NCBI GenBank assembly: GCA_030035585.1
Contig: CM057473.1
Span: 9,908,501-9,972,500, forward strand
Direction of reading: 5' to 3'
DNA length: 64,000 nucleotides
Source of the DNA: Dugong dugon
Lineage: Eukaryota > Chordata > Mammalia > Sirenia > Dugongidae
Program-made: the position numbers and the translations under genes
Notes under the pieces: generated by a model
The model's database searches: none
What the model saw: only the letters and a program-made list of their open reading frames with translations
Told to the model about the DNA's origin: nothing
Shown here: piece after piece, positions 1 through 11,439 of the stretch
Layout: every line of letters starts with the position of its first letter
Numbering within the stretch: position 1 is the stretch's first letter

Positions 1-940
1 ATGTCAGTGTATAAAGAATAATAGAAAATGAAACATCTCCCTCTGAAAAACCTAAGTAATTATCTGTTTTTTGTTTTTCTTTGAAAGAGGGAGTGTTTCT
101 CTAAGGGTTAATGCACAGTCCCCAACTCTCTAAAATGGTCAGCAACCTGGCAAAAGGCGCCATCTTGCCATGATTCCATTGTAATTTCACTGTTGGACTT
201 TCTCCTCAGAGGCAATTCAATAATTACAATCCTCTTCTTTCTGAAGTAGGAGTATATCCTCCCTAAGGAATCATAGTTTTGATTATCTTGCATGTGACTC
301 AGTTCTCCAACTTCTTTTACTCCTCTCAGAAATGTTGCTTGCCTATAATTCCACCATTTCACAGCTCATTTGCACCTTTGCAGGAAACAAGCATACTGGA
401 ATTGAGCAAAAAAGAACTTAAAATCAAATCCTTTTATATTGGAATCAATTTTGCTATCCATTAGACATGTTCAGGAAATGCTTGTCAGCATGAAGTTTGA
501 AGCTTTTGGTAAAATGATGTTATTCCTATTGCTTGCATGTCCAGTACAGCAGTCCCCGAACCACACTTACAACTGTCTATTTTTTTGTACACCTTATCAT
601 TAGTAATATGTACTACATACAGTGTTGTAACACGTATCTATAAATTTATATGAAATATTTCCAAACCCCAAAGACAAATGAAGATCAAATTTATAAGGAT
701 ACTGATAAAAAGACAATAAAAATGAAAAAAAAAAAAAAAAGGTATTCTACTTACATCAGAACCAATTTACGACAGAGTCTTCAGAACAGAACTCTGCCAT
801 CAATCGGGGATGACCTGTAATTTAGTTGGCCTACCCAGACCGCATCCCTAAGTACTAAAAACTGAGTTTTAAAGCAATAGACGCTACAGGGCAACCAATG
901 GTAGGATCAGAAATGATGCAACATTTCTATGATAGCCATA
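1..940. other. No gene seen
   Basis: No recognisable exon, RNA gene or young repeat. An AATAAA at 715-720 is followed by an A-run at 725-740, which resembles the end of an old retroposed copy, but the sequence upstream is not recognised and the spacing is shorter than usual for a poly(A) signal. Confidence 0.5.
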
Positions 941-1416
941 TGTGGTAGGCACAATAATGCCCCCCACAAAGACGTCTACATCCCAATATCCGGAACCTGT
1001 GAATATGTTACCTTCATGGCAAAAGGGACTCTGCAGATGTGATTAAGTTGAGAATCTTGAGATGCGGAGAGTACCCTGGATTATCTGAATGGGCCTAATA
1101 TAAACAAGGACCCAGTGTAAACAAGGATCCTTATAAGAAGGAGGCAGGAGAGTCAGGGTCAGAGTAGGAGATACAAAAATGGAAGCAGAGGTTGGAGTGA
1201 TGTGAGAAGGGGACCCCAAAGCTAGAAGTGTGATCAGCCTTCAGAAGCTAGAAAAGATTAAGAACGGATTCTCCCCTAGCACTCCAGAAGGAAAGCAGCT
1301 CTGCTGACCCATTTTGGAGTTTTGATCTCCAGAACCATAAGAATATGAATTTGTGTTGTTTTAAGCCACCAAGTTAGTGGTAATTTATTACAGCAGTAAT
1401 GGGAAACTAATGTACA
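941..1416 (+). mobile_element. MLT1-type MaLR solo LTR
   Basis: The order of segments matches the MLT1 group of ERVL-MaLR LTRs as I remember them. An early part has CCCCCCACAAAGAC and 'aacctgtgaatatgttacct', the middle has 'aaaagggactctgcagatgt', and the end has 'gttttaagccaccaagtt' followed by 'gggaaactaatgta'. It begins TG and ends CA. The flanks do not give a clear 5-bp duplication. No internal retroviral sequence is attached. The subfamily is not resolved. Confidence 0.8.
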
Positions 1417-1582
1417 TGTATAAAGCTCTTTATGCAATGTCTATTACATAGCGTGATTTTCATTATTACTATCATCTAATATTTTTCCCATTCTACCTTG
1501 GGCTTGCTTTATATATTTTTGTTAACTTGAGATTGCTTAATTCTACATATTGTGCTAAAATTAACTCTCTATCCCATTGTCA

Positions 1583-1760
1583 GGAGCCCTGGTGGTGCAG
1601 TGATTAAGTGTTCGCCTGCTAACCAAAAGGTCGGCAGTTTGAATCCACCAGGCGCTCCTTGGAAACCCTATGGGACAGTTCTACTCTGTCCTATAGGGCC
1701 TCTATGAGTCAGAAGTGACTTGACGGCAATGGGTTTGGGTTTTTTTTGTTTGTTTGTTTT
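1583..1760 (+). mobile_element. AfroSINE, complete, with target-site duplication
   Basis: A full tRNA-derived AfroSINE with head GGAGCCCTGGTGGTGCAGTG, B-box-like region 'gtttgaatccacc', body 'ggaaaccctatgggacag', RTE-like end 'acttgacggcaatgggttt' and a T-rich (GTTT)n tail. It is bracketed by a perfect 12-bp duplication ATCCCATTGTCA (1571-1582 and 1761-1772), which fixes the insertion boundaries. This is the short subtype, lacking the extra body segment seen in other copies here. Confidence 0.95.
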
Positions 1761-1772
1761 ATCCCATTGTCA

Positions 1773-2312
1773 TCATTTTCGGTTATGGAATCAAACAAAC
1801 AAACCACCCAACCTGGAAATCCTACCTTGTTTTCGAAATTATCCAAAACAGAAGGAAACTGTACTTCCTTGCAGATTGACCTTGTGTTGGAAGTGACAAT
1901 TTTCTGTGGCCAACCAAAAAGAAACGCTAGATTATTGAATCCATTCATATGGAAGTTGAACTGCCAATTTTGTGATGTATCTGCGAGTTTATGGAGCACT
2001 GGGCTTCTCAGGGTCTGAGCTGACATCATGGGTTTTAGTTTCTTCTTTCTCTTCTGTTTCCCTCCAAAAAGACCTGGATCTATGATGGATTCTTTGTTTG
2101 TTTGAAATATAAATGTCTATCCCAGGCTTTATTTCATTTTTTTTTCTTTTGAGGAATGCTGAATTCAACAGTTATTGTAAAAAACAGTAATATTGCATTT
2201 TTAACTGCTATAGCATACTCAGAACATGATTCCTGTATTTTTCATGGAGCTTCTCTAGTGTTTTCCAATTAAAGTAAGTCTATGGAGAAAAACTGAAACT
2301 AGTCTCTTGATC
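1773..2312. other. No supported gene
   Basis: Open frames of about 90-106 codons overlap on both strands at 1709-2029. Neither shows a recognisable motif, and the plus-strand frame starts inside the SINE tail, so I treat both as chance frames. No named repeat was recognised. Confidence 0.5.
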
Positions 2313-2328
2313 AAGAATTTTGCTTTGA

Positions 2329-3200
2329 CATCTGGATTCTTAAAAGCTTGTGAGCAGCCATCTAAGATATTCCACTAGTCTTACCCTGTCAGGAGCAAGG
2401 GAAAATGAAGAAAAATCCAAAGACACAAGGGAAAGATTAGTCCAAAGGACTAATGGACCACAAGTACCACAGCCTCCGCCAGACTGAGTCCAGCACAACT
2501 AGATGGTGCCCGGCTACCACCACCTACTGCTCTGACAGAGATCACAATAGAGAGTGCCCGACAGTGCTGGAGAAAAATGTAGAACACAATTCTAACTCAC
2601 AAAAAAGACCAGACTTACTGGCCTGATACAGACTGGAGAAACCTGAAGAGTATGGCCCCTGGACACCCTTTTAGCTCAGTAATGAAGTCACTCCTGAGGT
2701 TCACCCTTCAGTCAAAGATTAGACAGGTCCATAAAACAAAAGGAGACTAAATGGGCACACCAGCTGAGGGGCAAGGATGAGAAGGCAGGAGGGGACAGGA
2801 AAGCTGGTAAAAGGGAACTCAAGGTCAAGAAGGGGAGAGTGTTGACATGTTGTGGGGTTGGTAAGCAATACCACAAAACAATATGTGTACTAATTGTTTT
2901 ATGAGAAGCTAGTTTGTTCTGTAAACCTTCATCTAAAGTACAGTAATTAAAAAAACAGTGCCACATATCTCAATTTGTGGGGCACAGCTAAAGCAGTGTG
3001 TATAGAGAAATTTGAAGCACTAAGTGCTTACATTATAAACAGGAATGTCTTAAAGTTAATAGTCTAAGGTTCTACCTTAAAAAACTAGAGATAAAGAAGA
3101 GCAAATTAAACCCAAATCAAGAAAGAAGAAAATAATTACAAGAACAAAAATCAATGAAATTTAAAACAGAAAAGCAATAAGGAAAATCCACGGGAAAAAA
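2329..3200 (+). mobile_element. Composite L1 insertion: 3' UTR followed by a foreign ORF2 segment
   Basis: The first part (about 2385-2960) is an L1 3' UTR of a type also seen at 20637-20702 and, inverted, at 46745-47040. All three share 'tgtaaaccttcatctaaagt'. It ends with an A-rich segment near 2948-2956. From about 2970 to 3200 the sequence is L1 ORF2 in sense orientation ('gcacagctaaagcagtgtgt', 'gaagagcaaattaaaccc', 'aaaaatcaatgaaat'), which normally lies well upstream of a 3' UTR. The whole is bracketed by a 16-bp direct repeat AAGAATTTTGCTTTGA (2313-2328 and 3201-3216), so both parts appear to have arrived together. The L1 identity is firm; the single-event reading is an inference. Confidence 0.75.
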
Positions 3201-3216
3201 AAGAATTTTGCTTTGA

Positions 3217-4859
3217 AAATTGGCTAGGCCACCTCTCAGATACATTTTTTGTAACCTGCGTCCGTCCATTTCCTCATGAAGTCAAGCCATGGGGGCTCCT
3301 GTTACCACAAAACATTGATTTTTCTCCCATGTCAGAATGTTCCACGTAAAACTCTTCAGCTACAACAATGTGGAGCTTGAGAAATTTCCAAGAATCTTCC
3401 CTATCAATTTTCAGTTTTGGAGAGCCACATGCCGAACGACCAAGCCAAATTTAACTTGGTTGAGTGGAGAGATAAAAACTTCACATAGCTAAATGTTGCA
3501 GATTATAAAGTTTAAAAGACAGTTCTCCTGGAAGAGATTGCAATTCATCTGGTTGATGGATTTTTAACTGCATTTATCTATAAGGCTGCTCCTTGCTACA
3601 CATACATGTGCACTGCTTATGTTTGAGAAAAGAAAGCTTGCTTTCTGTGAATATAAAACAAGGTGCGCAACAAAATAGTCATAACACCAAACCTGCAGCC
3701 TTTAATACATGAGAATACCAAATATAACGAACCCTCCAATTAGAACTGGGTTCGGTTCCTTTTTATCCATCCATATTTTACATTACCTCTGTGTGCACGG
3801 GCTATATATAGCTGCCCTTTCCTCTGTAACCTTCAGCTGTCTTAGAAGAATTTTAAAACTCCCTTTGCAAATTCATATAGCCTTTTAGTGTTAAATAAGT
3901 CCTCGCTGACATTTACAAGTCGTACCATTTACAAAAGCGCATTGTGGTCTTCATGTTTGTCTGCCATTCATTGCAATAAAATGTGACGTTTAATGCTCTG
4001 TTGATCATTGCTGCAGTAACAAGTGACACTTTTAATGAGTGATTTCCTTTTCCAGGCTTCATTCTGGATGCACGTTATACCATAAACTATATCCTGCTTC
4101 AAAAAAAAAAAAAAAACTGCTTGAATCCAATAACAAGCTTAAGCGAGCCACTTTCTTAGGTCTATGAAAAGCATAACATTACTGCCAATAATGTTGCTAA
4201 TATTGAGATGTAAAATAGATTATTTTTCCAAGGATATCATTTTTATGATGGTTAAGACATTTCCTCCCTAGTGTTGAAATCATGAAAAGTTTATCATTTA
4301 CTTGAATCTCTAAGTCAAAAATTGACATCTATTTTCTATTTATATGCAGGTTACATGAGCTGTGGGCGTAGATGTTTTGTGTCATTTTAAGTAACTCCTT
4401 GAGGCAGGGAATAAAGGCGAAAAGAATAAGAAGTATTTTAATGGTAATTTAGAAGTTTGGAAATTGGACATATATACTTTATAAGTTTTTAGTCATTTTT
4501 TTCTAGGAGACTTTTTCTAGCAAATAATTATTTCATATTGTTATGATGATGGAAGTGGGGGAAGGCTTTTATAAAATAAAGACCTTAAGGCTTGTTGAAG
4601 TCATGTTTAAATTCCAAATTCACAAGAAACAACTAAGGCTGTATCTATGTGCACAACTAATGTGACCTTGGTAGTCTAATCACTCAAAAAAAATCAGTCA
4701 AAAGATCTTTTAAAAATGTTCACTCCCATTTTTATTTTATTTTCTCTTCTTGACTTGATCATCATAAGAATTTACTGATGATTCTAAACTATAAAGCACC
4801 TTAGGTGGTGGGCTTTTTCACATCAAGGAGCTCTATTTGTCCCAAAATATTCACTATCT
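3217..4859. other. No gene or young repeat recognised
   Basis: About 1.6 kb of AT-rich single-copy-looking sequence with an A-run at 4101-4116. No splice-flanked open frame or RNA gene is evident. Non-coding conservation cannot be judged from one sequence. Confidence 0.5.
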
Positions 4860-4867
4860 TGTACCTT

Positions 4868-5294
4868 GCTGTTGTTAGGCGCCATCAAGTTGGTTCCTAC
4901 TCAGAGCAACCCAATGTACAACAGAAAGAAACACTGCCCGGTCCTGCACCATCCTCACAATTGTTGCTATGCTTGAGCCCATTGTTGCAGCCACTGTGTC
5001 AAACCATTATGTTGAGGGTCTTCCTCTTTTTCGCTGACCCTCTACCAAGCATGATGGCCTTCTCCAGGGACCAGTCCCTCCTGATAACATGTCCAAAGTA
5101 AATGAGACGAAGTCGTGCCATCCAGCTTCCAAGGAGCACTCTGGCTGTCCTTCTTCCAAGATAGACTTGTTCCTTCTTCTGGCTGTCCATGGTATAGTCA
5201 ATGTTCTTCGCCAACACCACAATTCAAAGGCATCAATTCTTCTTCGGTCCTCTTTATTCATAGCCCAGCTTTCACATGCATAGGAAGCAATTTC
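4868..5294 (-). mobile_element. RTE (BovB-like) LINE, 5'-truncated 3' end
   Basis: In plus-strand reading it opens with the inverted RTE tail 'ttgctgttgttaggcgcc' and continues through 'cactgcccggtcctgcacc', 'gggtcttcctctttttcgct' and 'aattcttcttcggtcct'. On the minus strand the broken frames give the RTE C-terminal region, for example EDRRRIDAFELWCWRR. A likely 8-bp duplication TGTACCTT flanks it (4860-4867 and 5295-5302). Frameshifts and the 5' truncation make it inactive. Confidence 0.9.
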
Positions 5295-5302
5295 TGTACC
5301 TT

Positions 5303-5874
5303 AGACCTTAAATACTATCATTAACTATTGTTATTATTATTATTTTAGTTACCAAATAATTATTCCCAGGAGAAAATGCGAACACTCCAGTGAGCACCGG
5401 CACATTAAGCCTTATCATGCATTGATTCTTCAGCTAATGATTCATTATTTCCTTCCTAATTTGACAGCTGGCTGAGTCGTTTCCTGCAGAATAGGACCTC
5501 CAGAGAGCAGCAAGAAGGATTCAGCACGAGCGCTCCACCCAGGAAAGCCAAATATTAAGGAATGCCCGCACGTGCATTCTGCATAGGCAGCAGACTGGCA
5601 TATGGACGTGTGCTTGTAAGGGAAGGATGCGGGAGACGACCAAAGAGAATGGAGAGGACAGAGGTTGGAGCGAATGCGCCTCACCAACAGACTTGATACA
5701 CTTCAAAATTAGTCCTATTACTGATGCTATAATGGCAGAGCTTAGTGCCTCAGGCTAGAAAGTGAGGAAAGAAGTAAGTCATAATGTCACTGACTGAGAA
5801 GACTATGTCAGAAGAAAAATTTTAAAGACGTGGTTAATTTAGATGGCTCTTGCTCTACCTTTTCTACCCACTCC
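5303..5874. other. No gene recognised
   Basis: A mildly GC-richer patch at 5440-5700 contains overlapping frames on the minus strand with no motif I can identify. No repeat family recognised. Confidence 0.5.
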
Positions 5875-6065
5875 CCCTAAACCAGTTGCTGTGTTATCAG
5901 CTCCGACTCATGGTGACGCCATGTGTGTCAGAGTAGAACTGTGCTCCATAGGGTTTTCAACGGCTGATTTTTCGGAAGTAGATCATCAAGACTTTCTTTC
6001 AAGACACTTCTGGGTGGACTTGAACTGCCAACCTTTCAGTTAGCAGCTGAGCACAGTAATCATTT
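5875..6065 (-). mobile_element. AfroSINE, older diverged subtype
   Basis: Antisense copy with 'atcagctccgactcatggtg' (RTE-like 3' part), 'cagagtagaactgtgctcca', 'gatttttcggaagtagatca' and 'aacctttcagttagcagc' (tRNA-like head). The body segment with 'aagtagatca' also occurs at 37353-37562, so these two belong to one subtype that is more diverged than the short form. No clean target-site duplication found. Confidence 0.85.
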
Positions 6066-7258
6066 GCATCATATAGAGACTTGGACCCACTGCCCCTAAA
6101 TCATCCAAACGACTCAAAGTCAAGTTCATATTGTCCATCACTAAACCCCTGACATCCTCGATTTGGAGGATCCTAGAGCTTAAAGGCATATAGACATGTC
6201 CTTAAGATTTTTTTTTTTTTTTTTGAGCTAATTATAATGATCCAGATTATGGTAAGTTCTGATTTTAGAATTCGCTCAATTTTCTTATTTAAGTGCAAAG
6301 TTCTAGTATTGCTTATAAAATGAACAATGTGATGAACAGTTGCTTAAAAATGCTGTTTTTAAAGGAAACTTGACAACCGTAATATGTTTTTTGTCATCCT
6401 ATGTCTCTGTGAGATGGAATGAATATATTCATATGGTAAATGTGTCTGTGAATCTCACTCCAAAGAGGGAGTGAACAAATAAATTTTCAGAAATCAAACC
6501 ATGTAGTGGAAAATTAGATCTGCTCTATACCATACAGATGGCTGTGATAACTATGTATATCATCATTTCTTCTATTTGTTATAAATATGGTAGTGCTTAT
6601 AGACAATGATTTCATCCATTTTTTTTTTCAACAAACATGCACTGAGTGCATAATATGCACCAGGAATTCTGCTGAGTGCTGTATATAGCAGCAAACCAGT
6701 CAGATTCCTGACCTCAAAAAGATTACAGTCTAGTGAGGCATAAAGATAATCAAGGGCAGGATGCTAACCAGGCACAGAGCCTCATTGGACAAAGACTTGT
6801 AAACCAGAGGCTTAAATTAGCTAAGCAAAGAACTGTCGGACAAGGTCAACTGCAGCTAGCAACAGAGACATGTGAAAGGTCCATATGTCTTTGTGGAGCA
6901 AGAAATGAGAAGATGGATTCTGTCTCAGTGATGGCTTTAGTTAATGATATGCCTATGAAATTGTCAATTTTCATTTCTATCCAGAAATTACATATTATAG
7001 GAGAATAGAGCACCTGAATTGGTGCACAACATTCCGTTCTTCAAATTGTGAGTTAAGATTCTCTAGAAACATTAATTCGTTCCATAAATATTTATAGAGG
7101 CCACACTCCTAGGCAATGAGGATGCAGTGATGACCAGGATACAGATGATGCCCAGGTCTAATGGATATTTCTTACGCATTTTTGACTCCCAGCAACTGAA
7201 CACATTTCTTTATTTGAAGAATTCTCTAATGTTTGAGTCTTGATGGGGCACAAAGACT
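6066..7258. other. No gene; possible ancient dispersed repeats
   Basis: A T-run at 6207-6224. At 6615-6750 and 7080-7140 the wording ('gcactgagtgcataatatgc', 'gcaatgaggatgcagtgatg') resembles a common old mammalian repeat, but I cannot assign a family. Confidence 0.4.
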
Positions 7259-7270
7259 TTCTTCACCCTA

Positions 7271-7464
7271 AAAACAAACAAACAAAAAAAAAACCCAAAA
7301 AACAGAAAGCAAACCTGTTGTTGTCCAGTCAATTCCAACTCATAGCGACCCTGTAGGACAGAGCAGAACTGCCCCATAGGGTTTCTAAGGAGCAGTTGGT
7401 GGATTCAAACTGCTGACCTTTTGGTTAGCAGCAGAGCTCTTAACCACTGAGGCACCAGGGCTCC
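7271..7464 (-). mobile_element. AfroSINE, complete, with target-site duplication
   Basis: Antisense AfroSINE with an A-rich tail (7271-7312), 'attccaactcatagcgaccc', 'ggtttctaaggagcagttgg' and the tRNA-like head ending 'ggcaccagggctcc'. A perfect 12-bp duplication TTCTTCACCCTA brackets it (7259-7270 and 7465-7476). Confidence 0.95.
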
Positions 7465-7476
7465 TTCTTCACCCTA

Positions 7477-8810
7477 GAGGTGCTGAAAATGTTAAATACT
7501 TTCCCAGCCTCCCTTGCTGGTAGTCACAGGCATATGAATTAGGCTCTGCCAGTCAGAAATAGTAACACAAAAATGGGACAGTGACAGCAGTAGCAGCGAC
7601 TATAAGAATATAGTTAAGGCCACTTCCTGGTACCAATTGTCTGCAGTACTAACTATACCATCTACTGCCCACTGGAGGTTGGAGTGGTTTCTCAGCAGAG
7701 CAGAATGGCATAGGCTAAGGGAATGTTCTCGAGCCTTGAGGGGGATTTTCCAGCTCATCCACTGATTCTGTGCACTGCCTCAAATCATCTTCATGATTTT
7801 TTGTTTTTGTTTTGCTTTTTCTGACCCATTTGACTTCTGTTAAAGAACGGTGACTGGAAGACCAACTTCAGACCAACTTATCCATCAGAAAAAGCAACAA
7901 CCTAAGCAGGAAACACATCAAGGTCTAAGGACTCAGCATGTTGATATCTCAGAAATATTCACTGTAAAAACTAAAGAAGTGCACTCATTTTAGCTTTGTG
8001 CTTTCTCTATTAAATATTATATGGATTTTTTTTTTTTTAGTCCTATGTCTTCATCAAACTGCCTACTGCATTGCAGGCCTTTTCTCCACTGGGAAATCTT
8101 AAAGTTTGTACCCTGATGAACAACCCAGACACAACTCCCAGAATCCACCTTTGACTAACTCTTCTTCATGAACCTAGTATTTTTACGCAGTGACCCAATC
8201 CCTAATGTAGGGTTTACAGCCCTGGTGCTGCCCTCTATCCACAGGAATCAATCCCCATAACGTTTCTCTAAGCTGTGTTTTGTTGTCCCCATGGAACTTT
8301 CTTTCAACAATGCACTTGCACTGCCTATGTGACTGCCCTGAGATTGACTATCTCAGATGTTTGACAGCAGGGAGCCCAACTGACCAAGGGACCCAGCTGC
8401 TGCACTCTGCTCTCCATCCCCAGGTTTGAGCCGAGGCTATGCTTCCCATCAACTGCTCCCAGCCAGAGACTGAGCATAACAAGGATACCAAGGAAGGCCC
8501 ATTCCTGGGAAACTGGAGACTCCTCTGATCTGCGACTTTGGCTCAAGGATCCTGTAGAACTGCGTTGCAATTTAAGATGCTTCCACCCAACTTCTCTTTC
8601 TTCCTTCCCTCTCACCTATGCAAGTGGATCAGACTTGCATCATGATCTGATGGCTCTCCCAGTCTCTCCTGGCTCCCTCTGCATTTCCTCCCACAGGCAT
8701 TTCTCCAATATATTCCTTGCACCTTTAATCTTATCTTGGCGTCTGCTTTCTTGGAAGACCCAGATTAACACAGCAAGCGTGCTAGTGCTGCTGTTTGTGA
8801 TTCTGGCTAT
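7477..8810. other. Possible old LINE-derived sequence
   Basis: Segments such as 'cccagcctcccttgctggta' and 'cttggcgtctgctttcttgg' recall 3' regions of old mammalian L1 elements, but the match is from memory and weak. Frames of 96 aa (minus, 8325-8615) and 143 aa (plus, 8635-9066, running into the CATC repeat) have no domain features and are not called as genes. Confidence 0.3.
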
Positions 8811-8870
8811 CATCCATTCATACATTCATCCATCCATCCATCCATCCACCATCCATCCATCCATCTACCT
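8811..8870. repeat. (CATC)n microsatellite
   Basis: An interrupted tetranucleotide tract of CATC/CATT units. It lengthens a chance open frame on the plus strand. Confidence 0.95.
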
Positions 8871-9066
8871 ATCCCCATCTATTCATTTGATTAGACCAGA
8901 AAACCAATCAAGTTTCTCTCATTTCAGGCCCAATAAAGGGTGGGTATCTTATCTCCTTGCCTACCATAACTCCCAAACCTTAGTCTGGAAATGTTCCTAT
9001 TTAAGCTCAGCCCTACCACCTGTTATTTCTAAATCAAATTCAAGCAAAAGGTCTGACTTATTTTAA

Positions 9067-9679
9067 GGAGTCACAATTTCCTCATCTTGGCACTGAGTTT
9101 CAGCTGTTTCCCTAGAATTATGCCCTGAGCCTTAGCTCTCTCTTCAGACATCTGTTACAACTTCGTCTTGCCATCTTGCCTACTCCCAGCTGGACTGTGG
9201 CTAGAGATGCTTGAAGTCCATGAGTCCCATGTTTACCCACCAGCCAGACTGACCACTGCTGCCTCAGAGCCCCTGCACCTAGGAAAGCTTACTCTGGCCC
9301 ATCTCATCAGACTGTTTCTCAGCACATGTTCTGCTCTGATAGACGTAATCAACCATATCCAGTTGAATACCAATACCTGTTGGGTAAACCATGTCAGTAG
9401 CTCTGGATTATTGATTAGGGTCTTTTGTCAACTAGTCTATATGGTGTATGAAGACTATTACTGATTTAAAAAAACAATTCAAATGAAAGTTTGAGTTGGA
9501 CATTGCCAAGACTTTATTCCAGTCTTGAAATAACTGGAAACCAGTGTCCTCTTAAGGGAACATCTTACCAAGAGTTACCTTGCTATGGATATGTCACTTG
9601 CATAGAGGAGGGAGTGAAGGGGAAGAAATGTCATTGTAATTTATTGTTTACCTGCTCTGTGCTTTTCTTTCACAACTTA
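9067..9679. other. No gene recognised
   Basis: No repeat family, splice-flanked frame or RNA gene seen. Confidence 0.5.
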
Positions 9680-9850
9680 ATGACATAGAAATGGCATTTC
9701 CATTTTACAGATGAGGAAAAGCATGCTTAGAAAGATGAAATAATGTCCCCAAGTTCTGAAAGCCTGTACACGGCAGAGCCAGTTCACACCTCTGACAATG
9801 AGGTGATAGAATTTTCACTGTGCTGAGCTTGTGATTTTCTGTTGTCTAAC
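9680..9850 (-). mobile_element. MIR SINE, antisense
   Basis: Reads 'tccattttacagatgaggaa' followed by 'gaaagatgaaataatgtccc' and 'cggcagagccagttcacac', the familiar antisense MIR pattern (Pol III-derived, mobilised by L2, ancient in mammals). Heavily diverged. Confidence 0.75.
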
Positions 9851-10629
9851 AATGCACCATTTCACAAAATATCTATTCACGTTCAAAGTTTCTCCTCAGA
9901 GATCGTAAGTGTTTCGAGGCAGCTGTCCTTACTGAAAAGCTTCCTGGGATGTGAAACTTTTTCATAAAGGCATTAAACAGGAGCTATAGGGCATTATGCA
10001 CATTGATCTTTATGAGTAAAGATAATATAAGCCAAATAGATTATGGGCCATTTTCCATAAACATGTAGGGGAGACACATGGAATTATGGTCACCTGGCTT
10101 CCCATCGTAGATACATTCCAGCAAAGCAGAGCATAGAGGGAAAAACTGTACGCTTTATATCAGTGCATATTTCACATAGGAGTTGAGAAAAACCAGACTA
10201 GAAGGAAAAAGTCACTTTTGTTTCTAAAAGAAAGTCATTAAATTACAGACTTGTTTACAGATAGGCCAAATATTCAATATCTGTATCAAACTGCCACATT
10301 TATGGTTTTATATAAGGATATAGTCACCTCAGTTTTAGCGTATAAGAATTGCTAAATCACTAGGTACTACCTCTTCCAATGAAATGCATGTAGTTCTTTG
10401 TTCTTGAAGATTGTACTACTGACTCCCGTTCATAGACCTTTTTTTTGCACACGTATATACTTAACAACGCAGTTTTACACAGAATGCTAAGAGCACTTTT
10501 CTTCATATTTTACAAAAGAGCTTGAAACAATATGGACCTTCTATTAATATTCATACCATAGCAAAGGAAATGCAACATAAACAGATGCATTACAATTTGT
10601 TTAGAGTTTAAAGGCTCAATAGCCGTCAT
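9851..10629. other. No gene or young repeat recognised
   Basis: About 0.8 kb of AT-rich sequence without recognisable features. Confidence 0.5.
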
Positions 10630-10639
10630 CGGGGGAAGA

Positions 10640-11160
10640 AAAGGGTAAGTTTATTTTACATAACTGACTGGAAAATACGTTCAAGAAACAATAAATAAAA
10701 TTTAGTATGGTTTCATGCACCCGGAAGGAGATGGTACCCAGTTTGGAACTAATTTCCTATTTGGAACTTCTGTGACTGCAGGATCATGGAAACATCAGTC
10801 TCCTTTCGCCGAGATGTCATGCTGCCAATCTCTTCTACTCAATAGCCAGGTCTTTTAAGATCTATATAAGCAATTGCAAAATTAAAGTCTGTGCCCTTCT
10901 TTCTAGCTTCTGGGTGGACTTCTTTTACTCAGCTCGTCAGTTCTTTTAAGGTTGCATCCCTCCAAGCGTAGATCTGCAGCTTGCTGGAGGGCATTTTTCC
11001 CTGGGACCCCGAGTTTATTTGGTGGTGGCCGCTGAAGATTCACTGCAGCAGCGGCTATGTCTTCTCCTGAAGGGCTTCTTTAGCTCCTTCTTAACTTCTT
11101 CCTGAGTGACTCGAAACTCCACCGCCATCTTCTTCCTCCAGCCTGCGAGATGCTCCTACT
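10640..11160 (-). pseudogene. SAP18: SAP18 processed pseudogene
   Basis: The parent protein is an 18-kDa nuclear subunit of the Sin3-HDAC corepressor and of the splicing-linked ASAP complex. On the minus strand the start codon is at 11128-11126, preceded by about 30 bases resembling 5' UTR, and opens MAVEFRVTQEE. After a frameshift near codon 20 come PSSKLQIYAW and RDATLKELTS, then an in-frame TGA (10931-10929), VKEVHPEARKKGTDFNFAIA, DLKRPGY, a second TGA (10841-10839, fitting CGA decay of an arginine codon), and LQSQKFQIG. About 15 bases are lost near the C-terminus, and the original stop is at 10704-10702. An AATAAA on the minus strand lies near 10650 in the apparent 3' UTR. The coding order is continuous with no introns, so this is a retrocopy. 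Several independent lesions make it non-coding. No poly(A) tail or target-site duplication was found. Confidence 0.92.
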
Positions 11161-11224
11161 TTCACAGATTTTTTCGTAGTCTTTCCCACTCCAGCACTTC
11201 TGACCCACAAATCTCTTATCCACA

Positions 11225-11430
11225 TATCTTGACGCAAACGGTTAACTCGCTAGACTGCTCATTGCAAAGTTGCAAGTGTGAGTCCACTCAGTGGCACCTT
11301 GGAAGAAAGGCTTGAAGATCTACTTTCAAAACAACGGTCACTGAAAACCCTATGGAGCACAGTTCTACTCTGACACACGTTGGGTCATCATGAGTCAGAA
11401 TCCACTCGATGGCAACTGGGACTGGTATTT
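11225..11430 (+). mobile_element. AfroSINE, older long subtype
   Basis: Sense copy with 'acgcaaacggttaactcgct' (tRNA-like head), 'ccttggaagaaaggcttga', 'gaaaaccctatggagcac', 'ttctactctgacacacgt' and end 'ccactcgatggcaactggg'. The body segment with 'gatctactttcaaaa' is shared with 12412-12613 and 56480-56672. It lies close to, but outside, the SAP18 retrocopy. Confidence 0.85.
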
Positions 11431-11439
11431 CTTACATGG

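Noticed and set aside
1709..2029. Overlapping 90-106-aa frames on both strands as a gene
   Set aside because: Both strands are open over the same stretch without motifs, and one frame begins in the AfroSINE tail.
8635..9066. 143-aa plus-strand frame as a gene
   Set aside because: Much of its length comes from the CATC microsatellite (His-Pro-Ser-Ile repeats). No splice or promoter context.
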